Of a stretch of DNA of 64,000 bases, positions 17,058-26,483 are shown in pieces. How positions within the stretch are numbered: position 1 is the first letter of the stretch; every line of letters begins with the position of its first letter. Origin of the DNA: Nocardia ignorata NBRC 108230 (GTDB lineage: Bacteria > Actinomycetota > Actinomycetes > Mycobacteriales > Mycobacteriaceae); contig NZ_BDBI01000011.1 in the NCBI RefSeq assembly GCF_001612905.1, positions 62,001 through 126,000 on the forward strand, written 5' to 3'. The translations under genes were made by a program, and so were the position numbers. Under the pieces are notes generated by a model. It did no database searches. It was not told the origin of the DNA and worked only from the letters and a program-made list of their open reading frames with translations.

Positions 17058-17090
17058 AACCAGGGCCACCGGTGTCCGGCGGCCCTGGTT
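17058..17090 (-). terminator. Strong hairpin terminator after alpha/beta hydrolase B
   Basis: AACCAGGGCC (17058-17067) pairs with GGCCCTGGTT (17081-17090), and within the loop CCGG-TGT-CCGG continues the stem past one A/C mismatch. The hairpin starts 14 bp beyond the hydrolase stop on the minus strand and precedes the msrA promoter region. There is no clear U-tract. Confidence 0.75.
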
Positions 17091-17104
17091 CGTGTCGAGC
17101 TGGA

Positions 17105-18040
17105 TCAGCCCAGGTTCTTGTGGAAGAACGGCACCAGGCTCTCCAGCGCTTCGCCGGTGGGGCCGGGCTGGTCGTACAGGTCGTAGTGCGAGGCACCCTC
17201 GACCACAACGAGCTGCTTGTCCTTCGACGCGGCACGACCGTAGAGCTCCATGCTCAACCGCTGCGACGCGAAGGCTCCGGGCTTGTCGCCGATTACGACA
17301 CACAGCGGCTGGGTCAGGAAGACCTCTACGCGGTCATAGGCGTCCCAGTCGGCCAGAGCGGCCTGGCGACCGAAGTTGAAGCTGGTCTTGCCACCGGGGG
17401 CCTGACCACGATCGGTCTTGTAGTAGTCGGTGGCCTCGAGCACATCGATATCGTTGACGCCCGCCTGCTTGGCCGCGTCGACCGACGGCGGCAGCAGATC
17501 GTTGATCACCTGGGCCGCGCCGCGTGCCTCCGCGGTGCGCTGCGCGGCGATGGCCTCGAGCATGCCCATCGGGTTGTACTCCGAGAAGCCCTCACGCATC
17601 AGCCGGCCGACGTTGCTGCCGACCACGGTGCCCAGCGCCTTGATCCGGCGGTCGATCTTGGTGGCGGCCACTGCGTAACCCGCGCCACCGCAGATCGCGA
17701 GCACGCCGATGTTCTCGGCGTCGACGTACGGCAGGCTCACCAGATGGTCGATCACAAAGCTGAAGTCGCTGGTCCGGAAGCCCGGATCCTCGACCGAGCG
17801 CGGATCGCCACCGCTGTCACCCTGGAAGCTGGCGTCGAACGCGGCGACGACGAAGCCGGCCTCGGCCAGCGCCTTGCCGTAGATGTTGCCCGAGGTCTGC
17901 GCCTTGCAGCTGCCGGTCGGGTGGGCGGAGACGATGGTGGGATACACCTTCGACTCGTCGAACCCCGGCGGGAAGTAGATATCGGTCGCGATGTCCCAGG
18001 CCCAGCCCTTGACCGCCACTGTCTTGATGTTGTCTGCCAT
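17105..18040 (-). CDS. Alpha/beta hydrolase with Cys nucleophile, paralogue B
   Basis: A 311-residue hydrolase, the same length as the one at 4064-4999 and similar along its whole length. Shared blocks include HPTGSCK-QTSGNIY, AFDASFQGDSGG, GVLAICGG-GYA (Cys nucleophile), EATEYYKTDRG / EATDYYKTDRG, LTQPLC and SHYDLYDQP (His). I prefer the ATG at 18040 with AGGAAAGG upstream; an ATG at 18058 is also in frame. It is monocistronic, ended by the strong hairpin at 17058-17090. The duplication at 12 kb distance suggests two related substrates or differential expression, or a role in lactone/ester hydrolysis or detoxification. The true substrate is unknown. Confidence 0.85.
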   Translation of the reverse strand: MADNIKTVAVKGWAWDIATDIYFPPGFDESKVYPTIVSAHPTGSCKAQTSGNIYGKALAEAGFVVAAFDASFQGDSGGDPRSVEDPGFRTSDFSFVIDHLVSLPYVDAENIGVLAICGGAGYAVAATKIDRRIKALGTVVGSNVGRLMREGFSEYNPMGMLEAIAAQRTAEARGAAQVINDLLPPSVDAAKQAGVNDIDVLEATDYYKTDRGQAPGGKTSFNFGRQAALADWDAYDRVEVFLTQPLCVVIGDKPGAFASQRLSMELYGRAASKDKQLVVVEGASHYDLYDQPGPTGEALESLVPFFHKNLG

Positions 18041-18323
18041 GACCTTTCCTTCTCCCATTCGCTAGCTACTCACTGGCTATAACTACAAGCTACGGCCGCC
18101 TCAACAGTGATAGAAGGGCAGAACAGTGCCTAGGAAGAATCCTTCCCACTCTGACCCGATGTCGCCGACCGGAGCATGGGGGCACAGCTACCCGTCCGCT
18201 TCGCCTTCGATCGAACCGGTGATAGGACCGAGCTGATGAGCGGCACCGCGTCGCTGACCGCCACTTCATGACGCGCGCTTCTATCGAAAGGCCGGACTGA
18301 GATCGGTTGAGTTGATGCGCTCT

Positions 18324-18357
18324 ATAGTTAGATGCGCATATCTCCACTTCTAACTAT
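18324..18357. repeat. Inverted repeat ATAGTTAGA / TCTAACTAT
   Basis: Perfect 9 bp arms (18324-18332 and 18349-18357) flank a 16 nt centre, in a locally AT-rich patch. It lies about 285 bp upstream of hydrolase B on the other strand. It could be an operator or a hairpin of an unannotated RNA. Confidence 0.45.
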
Positions 18358-18484
18358 TCTGCCGCCCCACACGAAATCGAACCGGAACCATAGCTGGCAA
18401 GCAGCGCTGCACAGCATTGAGCGGGAACACGGCTGCGGCAGCCATCTAATTAGCCGCCTGATCGCTAGGTGTTGAATCTCCCCC

Positions 18485-18506
18485 GCGTGTCGATATTCCG
18501 ACACGC
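18485..18506. repeat. Inverted repeat GCGTGTCG / CGACACGC
   Basis: Perfect 8 bp arms (18485-18492 and 18499-18506) flank the 6 nt centre ATATTC. No poly-T follows on either strand, so an operator is as likely as a terminator. Confidence 0.4.
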
Positions 18507-18755
18507 CGATGGCCGGATGACTTCAACACGAGCGCATACATGTGCGCAGCTGAGAGTCGGGGCTGAAGCGGTCCTGCGGAAACACCGAACTGCGACGCGA
18601 CCAGCGGATCACCGTAAGGTGGGCCCGCAGTTGAGATCCGAACCCGCTGCCAGACAACCCAAGTGGAGCGTGTCGGCGCGTTCCGCCTGTGACCGTTTTT
18701 GTGACCGTTTTGAGCGTGACACGCCGGTATCCGAGGTGATCACCGGTGACGACGG

Positions 18756-18789
18756 AGGCCCCGCATCGGATGTCTCCGATGCGGGGCCT
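18756..18789 (-). terminator. glcB: Terminator hairpin downstream of malate synthase
   Basis: A 15 bp perfect stem, AGGCCCCGCATCGGA (18756-18770) against its complement (18775-18789) with a TGTC loop, lies about 48 bp past the glcB stop on the minus strand. A U-tract is lacking, as is usual for intrinsic terminators in these organisms. Confidence 0.75.
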
Positions 18790-18836
18790 CGAACGAAAAG
18801 TGCTGCTACGAGCTACTTTTCAAGCACTCGCCATCA

Positions 18837-21014
18837 TTACTTCTGCGCAGCCTTGAACTCACGACGACGCCGGTGCAGGATCGGCTCGGTGTAGCCGTTG
18901 GGCTGCTTGGTGCCTTCCAGGACCAGTTCCTTGGCGGCCTGGAACGCGATCGAGTCGTCGAAGTTCGGCGCCATCGGGCGGTAGTTCTTGTCGCCCGAGT
19001 TCTGGCGGTCGACCACGGGTGCCATGCGCTCGAGGCTGGCGATCACATCGGCTTCGGAGACGATGCCGTGGCGCAGCCAGTTGGCGACCAGCTGGCTCGA
19101 GATGCGCAGGGTGGCACGGTCTTCCATCAAGCCGATGTCGTTGATGTCGGGCACCTTGGAGCAGCCGACGCCGTGGTCGATCCAGCGCACGACGTAGCCG
19201 AGGATGCCCTGGGAGTTGTTGTCGAGCTCCTGGCGCTTCTCCTCGTCGGACCAGTCGGTGGACTGGGCCAGCGGGATCTCGAGGATCTGGTCGACGGTGG
19301 CGCGGGGGCCGCCCTTGGCGATTTCGGACTGGCGCTTGAACACGTCCACCTGGTGGTAGTGGGTGGCGTGCAGGGTGGCGGCGGTCGGCGAGGGCACCCA
19401 TGCGGTGTTGGCGCCTGCCTTGGGGTGGCCGATCTTCTGCTCGAGCATGCCTGCCATCAGGTCGGGCATGGCCCACATGCCCTTGCCGATCTGGGCCTTG
19501 CCGGGCAGGCCCTTGGCCAGGCCGGTGTCGACGTTCCAGTCCTCGTAGGAGGTGATCCAGGTCTGGGTCTTCATCTCGGCCTTGCGGACCATCGGCCCGG
19601 CCTCCATGGAGGTGTGGATCTCGTCGCCGGTGCGGTCGAGGAAGCCGGTGTTGATGAACACCACGCGGTCCTTGGCGGCCTCGATCGACGCGGCGAGGTT
19701 GACCGTGGTGCGGCGCTCCTCGTCCATGATGCCGACCTTGAGGGTGTTGCGGGTCAGGCCGAGGACGTCCTCGATGCGGCCGAACAGCTCGTTGGTGAAC
19801 GCGGCCTCGTCGGGGCCGTGCATCTTCGGCTTCACGATGTAGACCGAGCCGGTGCGGGTGTTGGCCAGCTCGGCGGTGCCGTTGAGCGAGTGCACGGCGA
19901 TCAGCGAGGTGATCAGGCCGTCCATGATGCCCTCGGGCACCTCGTTGCCCTCGGCGTCGATGATGGCGTCGGAGGTCATCAGGTGGCCGACGTTGCGGAC
20001 GAACAGCAGCGAGCGACCGTGCAGCACCAGCTCGGAACCGTCGAGCGCGGTGAACACGCGGTCGGGGTTCATGGTGCGGGTGAAGGTCTTGCCGTTCTTG
20101 GTGACCTCTTCGGCGAGGGTGCCCTTCATCAGCCCGAGCCAGTTGCGGTAGCAGACGACCTTGTCGTCGGCGTCGACCGCGGCGACCGAGTCCTCGAAGT
20201 CCATGATCGTGGTGAGCGCCGACTCGAGCACGATGTCCTTGACGCCGGCGGAGTCGGTGGAGCCGATGGGCGAATTCGGATCGATCTGGATCTCGATGTG
20301 CAGACCGTTGTGCTCGAGCAGCACCGAGGTGGGGGCCTCGGGGTCACCGAGGTAGCCGACCAGCTGGGAGGGATCGGCCAGGCCGATGTCGGTGCCGTCT
20401 TCCAGGCCGACCTCGAGCTCGCCGTCGACGATCTTGTAGTACGAGGAACCGATGTGCGAACCGGTGATGAGGGTGACGGCGTCGTCGAGGAAGTTACGGC
20501 CCCACTCGATGACCTTGTCGCCGCGCACGCGGTTGTAGCCGGTGCCCTTCTCGGCGCCGTTGGCCTCGGAGATGGCGTCGGTGCCGTAGAGGGCGTCGTA
20601 GAGCGAACCCCAGCGCGCGTTGGCGGCGTTGATCGCGAAACGCGCGTTCATCACCGGAACCACCAGCTGCGGGCCGGCGGTGGTGGCGATCTCGGCGTCG
20701 ACGTTGCCGGTGCCGATCTGGAACGGCGCGGGCTCGGGGCGCAGGTACCCGATCTCGGCGAGGAACTTCTTGTAGGCGGCCTTGTCGTAACCGGCGCCGG
20801 GGTTCTCGCCGTGCCAGGCGTCGAGCTTGCCCTGGATCTCGTCGCGTTCGGCCAGCAGGGCACGGTTGCGCGGGGCGAGGTCGTTGATGACCTGTTCGGC
20901 GCCTGCCCAGAACGCGGCGGAATCTACGCCGGTACCGGGAAGCGCCTCGTTCTCGATGAAATCGTGGAGAACGCTCGCCACCTGGAGCCCGCCGACCTGA
21001 ATCCGCTCTGTCAT
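18837..21014 (-). CDS. glcB: Malate synthase G
   Basis: A 725-residue malate synthase G, the usual length of the large monomeric isoform, condensing glyoxylate with acetyl-CoA to malate in the glyoxylate shunt. Recognisable segments include the N-terminal [20 protein letters not shown], the [17 protein letters not shown] substrate region, [15 protein letters not shown], the catalytic-domain stretch [17 protein letters not shown], and the C-terminal [18 protein letters not shown]. The ATG at 21014 has GAGGCAGTAG upstream. It is monocistronic and divergent from the BCCT transporter. In M. tuberculosis glcB lies near gcvB as here, although the intervening genes differ. A TACCC-GT-GGGTA dyad upstream may be its operator. 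Confidence 0.97.
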   Translation of the reverse strand: MTERIQVGGLQVASVLHDFIENEALPGTGVDSAAFWAGAEQVINDLAPRNRALLAERDEIQGKLDAWHGENPGAGYDKAAYKKFLAEIGYLRPEPAPFQIGTGNVDAEIATTAGPQLVVPVMNARFAINAANARWGSLYDALYGTDAISEANGAEKGTGYNRVRGDKVIEWGRNFLDDAVTLITGSHIGSSYYKIVDGELEVGLEDGTDIGLADPSQLVGYLGDPEAPTSVLLEHNGLHIEIQIDPNSPIGSTDSAGVKDIVLESALTTIMDFEDSVAAVDADDKVVCYRNWLGLMKGTLAEEVTKNGKTFTRTMNPDRVFTALDGSELVLHGRSLLFVRNVGHLMTSDAIIDAEGNEVPEGIMDGLITSLIAVHSLNGTAELANTRTGSVYIVKPKMHGPDEAAFTNELFGRIEDVLGLTRNTLKVGIMDEERRTTVNLAASIEAAKDRVVFINTGFLDRTGDEIHTSMEAGPMVRKAEMKTQTWITSYEDWNVDTGLAKGLPGKAQIGKGMWAMPDLMAGMLEQKIGHPKAGANTAWVPSPTAATLHATHYHQVDVFKRQSEIAKGGPRATVDQILEIPLAQSTDWSDEEKRQELDNNSQGILGYVVRWIDHGVGCSKVPDINDIGLMEDRATLRISSQLVANWLRHGIVSEADVIASLERMAPVVDRQNSGDKNYRPMAPNFDDSIAFQAAKELVLEGTKQPNGYTEPILHRRRREFKAAQK

Positions 21015-21060
21015 CTACTGCCTCACTTCGGTTGAAAACCGGCTGGAAAAAGTCGATGTC

Positions 21061-21079
21061 ATGTTACCCGTGGGTACAT
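21061..21079. promoter_or_regulatory. Dyad ATGT-TACCC-GT-GGGTA-CAT in glcB/BCCT gap
   Basis: TACCC (21065-21069) and GGGTA (21072-21076) are separated by two bases and flanked by near-symmetric ATGT and ACAT. The dyad lies 47-65 bp upstream of the glcB start. Its position and symmetry suit a repressor or activator of malate synthase; the regulator is unknown. Confidence 0.35.
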
Positions 21080-21280
21080 GCGACATCGCGTGTGGGTGGA
21101 ACGCCCGGCGGGCATCACGCATTCCGCCACGCCGAATCGTCGGGGGCCGACGGCTGGGCGTGGCGAACCACCTCTCGATTGTAGGTTCCTGCCTCGCGGC
21201 CGCCGCGCACGCTCGAACACGGGCGCAGCAACCACCGGATGTCCACGAAAGGACGAGGTGGACGAACTAACCTTCGTCGC

Positions 21281-23407
21281 ATGGGCGCCCCCAGCAATCC
21301 CGGCGACAACAGCACACCTGTCGGGGCGACGCAGGTGACGTTGCACCCGGTGGCCGACAAGCGGTCGGTGAACAAGCCCGTGTTCCTCACCGCCGCGGGG
21401 CTCGTGCTGGCCTTCGCGGTCTGGGCGCTGGCCTCGCCGGAGAGTGCCGAAAGCGTCGTCGGCGAGGTGAAGACCTTCATCTCCACCTGGTTCGGCTGGT
21501 GGTATTTCGTGCTGGCCACCGTGATCCTCGGGCTCGTCGTGTTCCTCGGTGCGGGCCGCTACGGCCGGTACCGCCTCGGCCCGGAAGAGTCGCGCCCGGA
21601 GTACAGCCTGTTCTCCTGGACGTCGATGCTGTTCGCGGCGGGGATCGGCATCGACCTGATGTTCTTCTCCGTCGCCGAACCGGTCTACAACTACCTGCAC
21701 CCGCCGGAGGGACCGGCCCAGACCGATCACACCGCCCGCGAGGCGGTCACCTGGACGATCTTCCATTACGGCATCACCGGGTGGGCGATGTACGCGCTGA
21801 TGGGCGGGGCGCTGGCGTATTTCGCGTTCCGGCACAACCTGCCGCTGACGATCCGCGCCGCCCTCTACCCGATCTTCGGCAAGCGGGTGCACGGGCGCTG
21901 GGGCGACGCCATCGATGTGGCCGCGGTGCTCGGCACCATCTTCGGTATCGCCACCTCGCTGGGCATCGGCATCGTCCAGCTCAACTACGGTCTGCACGAA
22001 CTGTTCGGCGTCCCGCAGGGCAAAGCGGCCCAGATCGGGTTGATCGCGTTGTCGGTGGCCATCACCACCATTTCCGCGACCACCGGGGTCGACAAGGGCA
22101 TCCGGCGCTTGTCCGAACTCAACGTCATCATGGCCATCGCCCTGCTGATCTACATCCTGGTGGCCGGTCGCACGTCGTTCCTGCTCAACGGGCTCACCCA
22201 GAACGCGGGCGACTACCTGTCGACATTCCTGGACCGCACGCTGAACACCTTTGCCTGGGAACGCAATCCGGAGACGGCGAATCAGCCCTCGACGTGGCTC
22301 GACAGCTGGACGCTGTTCTTCTGGGCGTGGTGGGTGGCATGGGCGCCGTTCGTCGGGCTGTTCCTGGCGCGCATCTCGCGCGGACGTACCCTGCGCCAGT
22401 TCATCTTCGGAGTGCTCGTCGTGCCGTTCAGCTTCACCCTGCTGTGGATCTCGGTGTTCGGCAACAGCGCGTTGCAGGTGGCGCGTGACGATCAGCAGTT
22501 CGCCGAACAGACCGCGGCCCGAGCCGAATTGGGCTTCTACTCCCTGCTCGAGCAGTACCCCGGGGCCACCTTCCTGCTCGGCATAGCCACCATCACCGGG
22601 CTGCTGTTCTACGTGACCAGCGCCGATTCCGGTTCGCTCGTGATGGGCAACTTCACCTCGAAACTGCCCGACCCGATGGCGGATTGCGCGCGTGGCACCC
22701 GGATCTTCTGGTCGGCCGCGATCGGCCTGCTCACGCTGTCGATGCTGTTCGCGGGGGCGGGTGGCTCGATCATCACCCTGCAGAACGCGACGATCATCAT
22801 GGGCCTGCCGTTCTCGTTCGTGCTGGCCCTGATCGGGATCGCCATGCTGCGCGCGGTGCGCAACGAGTCGTTCAAGATCGACAGCTACCGGGCGGCGCTG
22901 CCCAATGCCATCGCGGCCGGGCGCGGACCGAGCGAGCACGGCAGCTGGCGGCGCAGGCTGCTGGCCACCGTCCACTACCCCGGCCCGGCCTCGACCCGGA
23001 AGTTCTTGAACAACACCGTGATTCCGGCCATGCGTGAGGTCTCCGAGGAGTTCGCCAGGATGGGACTCACCGCGCACATCGACGAATCGGGCACCCACGA
23101 GGGGCTGCCGTATCCGCGGCTGATCGTCGATCAGGGCACCGAGACCGGGTTCGAATACGGTGTGTGGCCGGTCTCGGCGCCCGCGCCGTCGTACGCGGTG
23201 CTGGCCCAGCGCTCCGGTGACCGCTATTTCCGCTGCGAGGTGTATCTGGCCGAGGGCTCGCAGGGGTACGCCCTCAACGGGTACAGCCGTGAGCAGGTGA
23301 TCGGCGACATCCTCGACCAGTACGAACGTCATCTCGGTTATCTCTACCTGCGCCGCTCCGCCACCGATCACCACGAACCCGAAACCGTCGACACCGACGA
23401 ATCGTGA
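21281..23407 (+). CDS. BCCT-family choline/betaine transporter
   Basis: A 708-residue betaine/choline/carnitine transporter with about 12 membrane helices and a long cytoplasmic C-terminal tail of some 180 residues. The family motif appears as SMLFAAGIGIDLMFFSVAEP, and the helix 8-9 region as SWTLFFWAWWVAWAPFVGLFLARIS. I prefer the ATG at 21281, because a TAACCT -10 element (21268-21273) sits 7 nt before it, which suits a leaderless transcript. An ATG at 21239 would add 14 polar residues. The gap to betB is only 10 bp, so transporter, betB and betA form one operon for uptake and oxidation of choline. The long C-terminal tail may sense osmolarity, as known for BetP, but this is not established here. 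Confidence 0.93.
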   Translation: MGAPSNPGDNSTPVGATQVTLHPVADKRSVNKPVFLTAAGLVLAFAVWALASPESAESVVGEVKTFISTWFGWWYFVLATVILGLVVFLGAGRYGRYRLGPEESRPEYSLFSWTSMLFAAGIGIDLMFFSVAEPVYNYLHPPEGPAQTDHTAREAVTWTIFHYGITGWAMYALMGGALAYFAFRHNLPLTIRAALYPIFGKRVHGRWGDAIDVAAVLGTIFGIATSLGIGIVQLNYGLHELFGVPQGKAAQIGLIALSVAITTISATTGVDKGIRRLSELNVIMAIALLIYILVAGRTSFLLNGLTQNAGDYLSTFLDRTLNTFAWERNPETANQPSTWLDSWTLFFWAWWVAWAPFVGLFLARISRGRTLRQFIFGVLVVPFSFTLLWISVFGNSALQVARDDQQFAEQTAARAELGFYSLLEQYPGATFLLGIATITGLLFYVTSADSGSLVMGNFTSKLPDPMADCARGTRIFWSAAIGLLTLSMLFAGAGGSIITLQNATIIMGLPFSFVLALIGIAMLRAVRNESFKIDSYRAALPNAIAAGRGPSEHGSWRRRLLATVHYPGPASTRKFLNNTVIPAMREVSEEFARMGLTAHIDESGTHEGLPYPRLIVDQGTETGFEYGVWPVSAPAPSYAVLAQRSGDRYFRCEVYLAEGSQGYALNGYSREQVIGDILDQYERHLGYLYLRRSATDHHEPETVDTDES

Positions 23408-23417
23408 AGGGACAACC

Positions 23418-24932
23418 ATGAGCCAGACCCTCTATATCGATGGCACCTGGCGCGCGGCCGCGTCCGGTCTGACCCGCGAGATCCGCTGTCCGGCAGACGA
23501 TTCCGTGGTCGGCACCGTCGCCGAGGCGGGCCCGGAGGACACCGAGGCCGCCATCGCCGCCGCCCGGCGCGCTTTCGACGACGGACCGTGGCGCAGCACC
23601 ACCGCCGGTGAACGCGGCGATCTGCTGCTCGACATCGCCGACGCGATCGAGGGCAGACGCGAACAGTTCGTCGGCGCCGAGACCTTGGACACGGGCAAAC
23701 GGCCCTACGAGTCCGAGATCGACATGACCGATATCGAGAACTGCTTCCGGTACTTCGGCAAGCTCGCCGCCGAGGACGCGGGCCGGGTGGTCGACGCGGG
23801 CAACGCCGACATCGATTCGCGCATCGTCTACGAAGCGGTCGGGGTGTGCGGGCTCATCACGCCGTGGAACTATCCGCTGCTGCAGGCCGCATGGAAGGTG
23901 GCACCGGCGCTGGCCGCGGGCAACACCTTCGTGCTCAAGCCCGCCGAACTCACTCCGCACACCGCGATCCTGCTGATGACCGTCCTCGACGACCTCGGGG
24001 TGCCGCCTGGCGTGGCCAATCTCGTCCTCGGCGCCGGGCCGACCGCGGGCGCTCCCCTGTCGGCCCATCCCGACGTGGACCTCGTCTCCTTCACCGGCGG
24101 ATTGTCCACGGGCCGCGTGATCGCCCGCGAGGCGGCGGCGACGGTGAAGAAGGTGGCCCTCGAGCTGGGCGGCAAGAACCCGAACATCATCTTCGCCGAC
24201 GCCTGCGACACCGACGAACGCCTCAGCGCCTGTGTCGACAACGCCCTCAACGCGGCGTTCCTGCACTCGGGCCAGGTGTGTTCGGCCGGGGCGCGACTGG
24301 TGATCGAGGAGTCCGCGCACGACCGGTTCGTCGACGAACTCGTCCGCCGCGCCCGTCAGATCCGCCTCGGCCTGCCGTTCGCCGACGGCACCGAGACCGG
24401 TCCGCTGATCTCGTCGGCGCATCGCGACAAGGTGCACGCCTATGTGGAGCAGGCCCGCGCGGACGGGGCCGATATCCGTACCGGCGGTACCTTCGCCGTC
24501 GGCGACCAGGGCTCGGGCAATCTCGACAACGGCTGGTTCTATCTGCCGACCGTCATCGACCGGGCGAACCGCACGATGGCGTGTGTGCACGACGAGGCGT
24601 TCGGCCCGACGCTCACGGTGGAGACGTTCACGACCGAGGAGGAGGCGATCTCCATCGCCAACGACACCGAATACGGCCTCGCGGGCGCGGTGTGGTCCAG
24701 CGATTCGGCGCGGGCGCGGCGGGTGGCGGCCCGGGTGCGCGCGGGCACGGTGTGGGTCAACGACTTCGGGCCGTATCTGCCGCAGGCGGAGTGGGGCGGG
24801 TTCGGCCGGTCCGGTGTCGGCCGCGAACTCGGTCCGTCCGGGTTGCACGAGTATCGCGAGGCCAAGCACGTGTACGAGAACCTCCGGCCGGGGGTCACCG
24901 GCTGGTTCGAGCTGCGGGAGGACCAGCGGTGA
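23418..24932 (+). CDS. betB: Betaine-aldehyde dehydrogenase
   Basis: A 504-residue ALDH converting betaine aldehyde to glycine betaine with NAD(P)+. Glu249 lies in LELGGKNPN and the catalytic Cys288 in HSGQVCSAG. The substrate-region segment GLITPWNYPLLQAAWKVAPAL and the late motif ETFTTEEEAISIANDTEYGLAG suit the BetB group. The ATG at 23418 has AAGGGAC upstream. It lies between the BCCT transporter and the choline dehydrogenase, whose GTG start overlaps its stop (GTGA). This context is the main reason for choosing betaine aldehyde as substrate; the fold alone would not decide it. Confidence 0.9.
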   Translation: MSQTLYIDGTWRAAASGLTREIRCPADDSVVGTVAEAGPEDTEAAIAAARRAFDDGPWRSTTAGERGDLLLDIADAIEGRREQFVGAETLDTGKRPYESEIDMTDIENCFRYFGKLAAEDAGRVVDAGNADIDSRIVYEAVGVCGLITPWNYPLLQAAWKVAPALAAGNTFVLKPAELTPHTAILLMTVLDDLGVPPGVANLVLGAGPTAGAPLSAHPDVDLVSFTGGLSTGRVIAREAAATVKKVALELGGKNPNIIFADACDTDERLSACVDNALNAAFLHSGQVCSAGARLVIEESAHDRFVDELVRRARQIRLGLPFADGTETGPLISSAHRDKVHAYVEQARADGADIRTGGTFAVGDQGSGNLDNGWFYLPTVIDRANRTMACVHDEAFGPTLTVETFTTEEEAISIANDTEYGLAGAVWSSDSARARRVAARVRAGTVWVNDFGPYLPQAEWGGFGRSGVGRELGPSGLHEYREAKHVYENLRPGVTGWFELREDQR

Positions 24933-26482
24933 ATTCCTACGACTACGTGATCGTCGGCGCCGGTTCGGCGGGCGCTGCGGTGGCCGCTCGCCTCTCGGAG
25001 GATCCGTCGGTGACGGTGTGCTTGCTCGAGGCCGGTCCGTCCGATGTGGACGATCCAGCGATCCTTCGCCTGGATCGCTGGATGGAACTGCTGGAATCCG
25101 GCTACGACTGGGACTATCCGATCGAGCCGCAGGAGAACGGCAATTCGTTCATGCGCCATGCCAGGGCCAAGGTGCTCGGCGGCTGTTCGTCGCACAACAG
25201 CTGCATCGCGTTCTGGGCACCGCGCGAGGACCTGGACAGCTGGGAACGCGAGCACGGCGCGACCGGTTGGGGGGCGGACTCGGTGTACCGGCTCTACAGC
25301 CGGATCGAAACCAACGATGCCCCCGGCGAGCACCACGGTCGCAGCGGGCCGGTGAACATCATGACGGTGCCACCGAACGACCCCTGCGGTGTGGCGGTGC
25401 TCGACGCCTGCGCGGAGGTCGGGATTCCGCGTGCGGAGTTCAATGCCGATCGCACGGTTGTCAACGGCGCCAACTTCTTCCAGATCAACAGCCGCACCGA
25501 CGGCACCCGTTCCTCGTCGTCGGTGAGCTACCTGCACCCGATTCTGGACCGGCCGAATCTCACCATTCGGACGGGTGCGTGGGCCAAGCGGATCCTCATC
25601 GAGGACGGGCGCGCGGTCGGTGTGGAGTACACCGACAACGCTTTCGGCCGCGCGACCCGGGTCACCGCCGAGCGGGAGGTGATCGTCTCGGCCGGGGCCA
25701 TCGACTCGCCGAAGCTGCTGATGCTCTCGGGTATCGGTCCGGCGGATCACCTGCGGGAGAACGGAATCGACGTGGTGGTGGACTCCCCCGGCGTCGGTGC
25801 GCACCTGCAGGACCACCCGGAGGGGGTGATCGGGTTCGAGACGAAACAGCCGATGGTGCGCAGTTCGACGCAATGGTGGGAGGCGGGCATCTTCACCACC
25901 ACCGTCGACGGGCTCGACCGGCCCGACCTGATGATGCACTACGGCAGCGTCCCCTTCGACATGCACACGCTGCGCCAGGGTTACCCGACGGCCGAGAACA
26001 CCTTCTGCCTCACCCCCAATGTCACCCACGCCCGCTCGCGCGGCACCGTGCGGTTGCGCTCGCGCGACTTCCGCGACAAACCTCGGGTGGACCCGCGCTA
26101 CTTCACCGATGCCGAGGGCCACGACATGCGGGTGATGATCGCGGGCCTGCGTAAGGCTCGCGAGATCGCTTCCGCCGCAGCGCTTTCGGAATGGGTGGAA
26201 CGGGAGCTGTATCCGGGTCCGCAGGCCGAGACCGATGCCGAACTGGCCGACTACATCCGGCGCACCCACAACACGGTGTACCACCCCGTCGGCACCGTGC
26301 GGATGGGCGCACCGGATGATCCGATGAGCCCGCTCGACCCGCAACTGCGGGTCGAGGGCATCGAGGGACTGCGCGTGGCCGACGCCTCGGTGTTCCCGGC
26401 GCACACCACGGTGAATCCGAATATCACCGTCATGCTGGTCGGCGAGCGGTGCGCAGAACTGGTGGCTGCCGGCCGAAAGTAG
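24929..26482 (+). CDS. betA: Choline dehydrogenase / GMC-family oxidoreductase
   Basis: A 517-residue FAD-dependent GMC oxidoreductase. The dinucleotide-binding motif VIVGAGSAGAAVAARLSED starts at residue 6. The GMC signature region is KVLGGCSSHNSCIAFWAP, the second signature contains GAIDSPKLLMLSGIGP, and the catalytic His-Asn pair is in HNTVYHPVGTVRMG and HTTVNPNITVMLVGER. The GTG at 24929 overlaps the betB stop, with GGGAGGACC upstream. In this operon it would oxidise choline to betaine aldehyde. Other GMC alcohol oxidases are similar, so the choline assignment rests on the BCCT and betB neighbours. It ends 1 bp from the stop of the convergent HxlR gene. Confidence 0.88.
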   Translation: MNSYDYVIVGAGSAGAAVAARLSEDPSVTVCLLEAGPSDVDDPAILRLDRWMELLESGYDWDYPIEPQENGNSFMRHARAKVLGGCSSHNSCIAFWAPREDLDSWEREHGATGWGADSVYRLYSRIETNDAPGEHHGRSGPVNIMTVPPNDPCGVAVLDACAEVGIPRAEFNADRTVVNGANFFQINSRTDGTRSSSSVSYLHPILDRPNLTIRTGAWAKRILIEDGRAVGVEYTDNAFGRATRVTAEREVIVSAGAIDSPKLLMLSGIGPADHLRENGIDVVVDSPGVGAHLQDHPEGVIGFETKQPMVRSSTQWWEAGIFTTTVDGLDRPDLMMHYGSVPFDMHTLRQGYPTAENTFCLTPNVTHARSRGTVRLRSRDFRDKPRVDPRYFTDAEGHDMRVMIAGLRKAREIASAAALSEWVERELYPGPQAETDAELADYIRRTHNTVYHPVGTVRMGAPDDPMSPLDPQLRVEGIEGLRVADASVFPAHTTVNPNITVMLVGERCAELVAAGRK

Positions 26483-26483
26483 T

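Larger units (their letters stand above)
18041..18836. other. Gene-poor region of about 800 bp with several inverted and direct repeats
   Basis: No reading frame here is convincing: the frames present lack ribosome sites and family features, and one would overlap the 3' end of malate synthase. The stretch holds ATAGTTAGA-N16-TCTAACTAT (18324-18357), GCGTGTCG-N6-CGACACGC (18485-18506), two copies of TGTGACCGTTTT (18689-18700 and 18700-18711) and a 15 bp perfect hairpin (18756-18789). It may hold regulatory DNA for the hydrolase, a small RNA, or the remnant of a lost element. I found no tRNA or integrase. Confidence 0.35.

Noticed and set aside
18090..18347. 85-codon leftward frame upstream of hydrolase B
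   Set aside because: Arg/Ser-rich composition typical of out-of-frame GC-rich DNA, and no ribosome site.
18630..18680. Possible tRNA (sequence resembling a T-loop, minus strand)
   Set aside because: The flanking bases do not pair as a T-arm, and no anticodon or acceptor stem could be found.
18469..18894. 141-codon rightward frame at the end of the gene-poor region
   Set aside because: No ribosome site or family feature; it crosses the terminator hairpin and runs into the 3' end of malate synthase on the other strand.
21059..23419. 786-codon frame antisense to the BCCT transporter
   Set aside because: His/Gln/Arg-rich shadow of a membrane-protein gene in high-GC DNA; no homology pattern.
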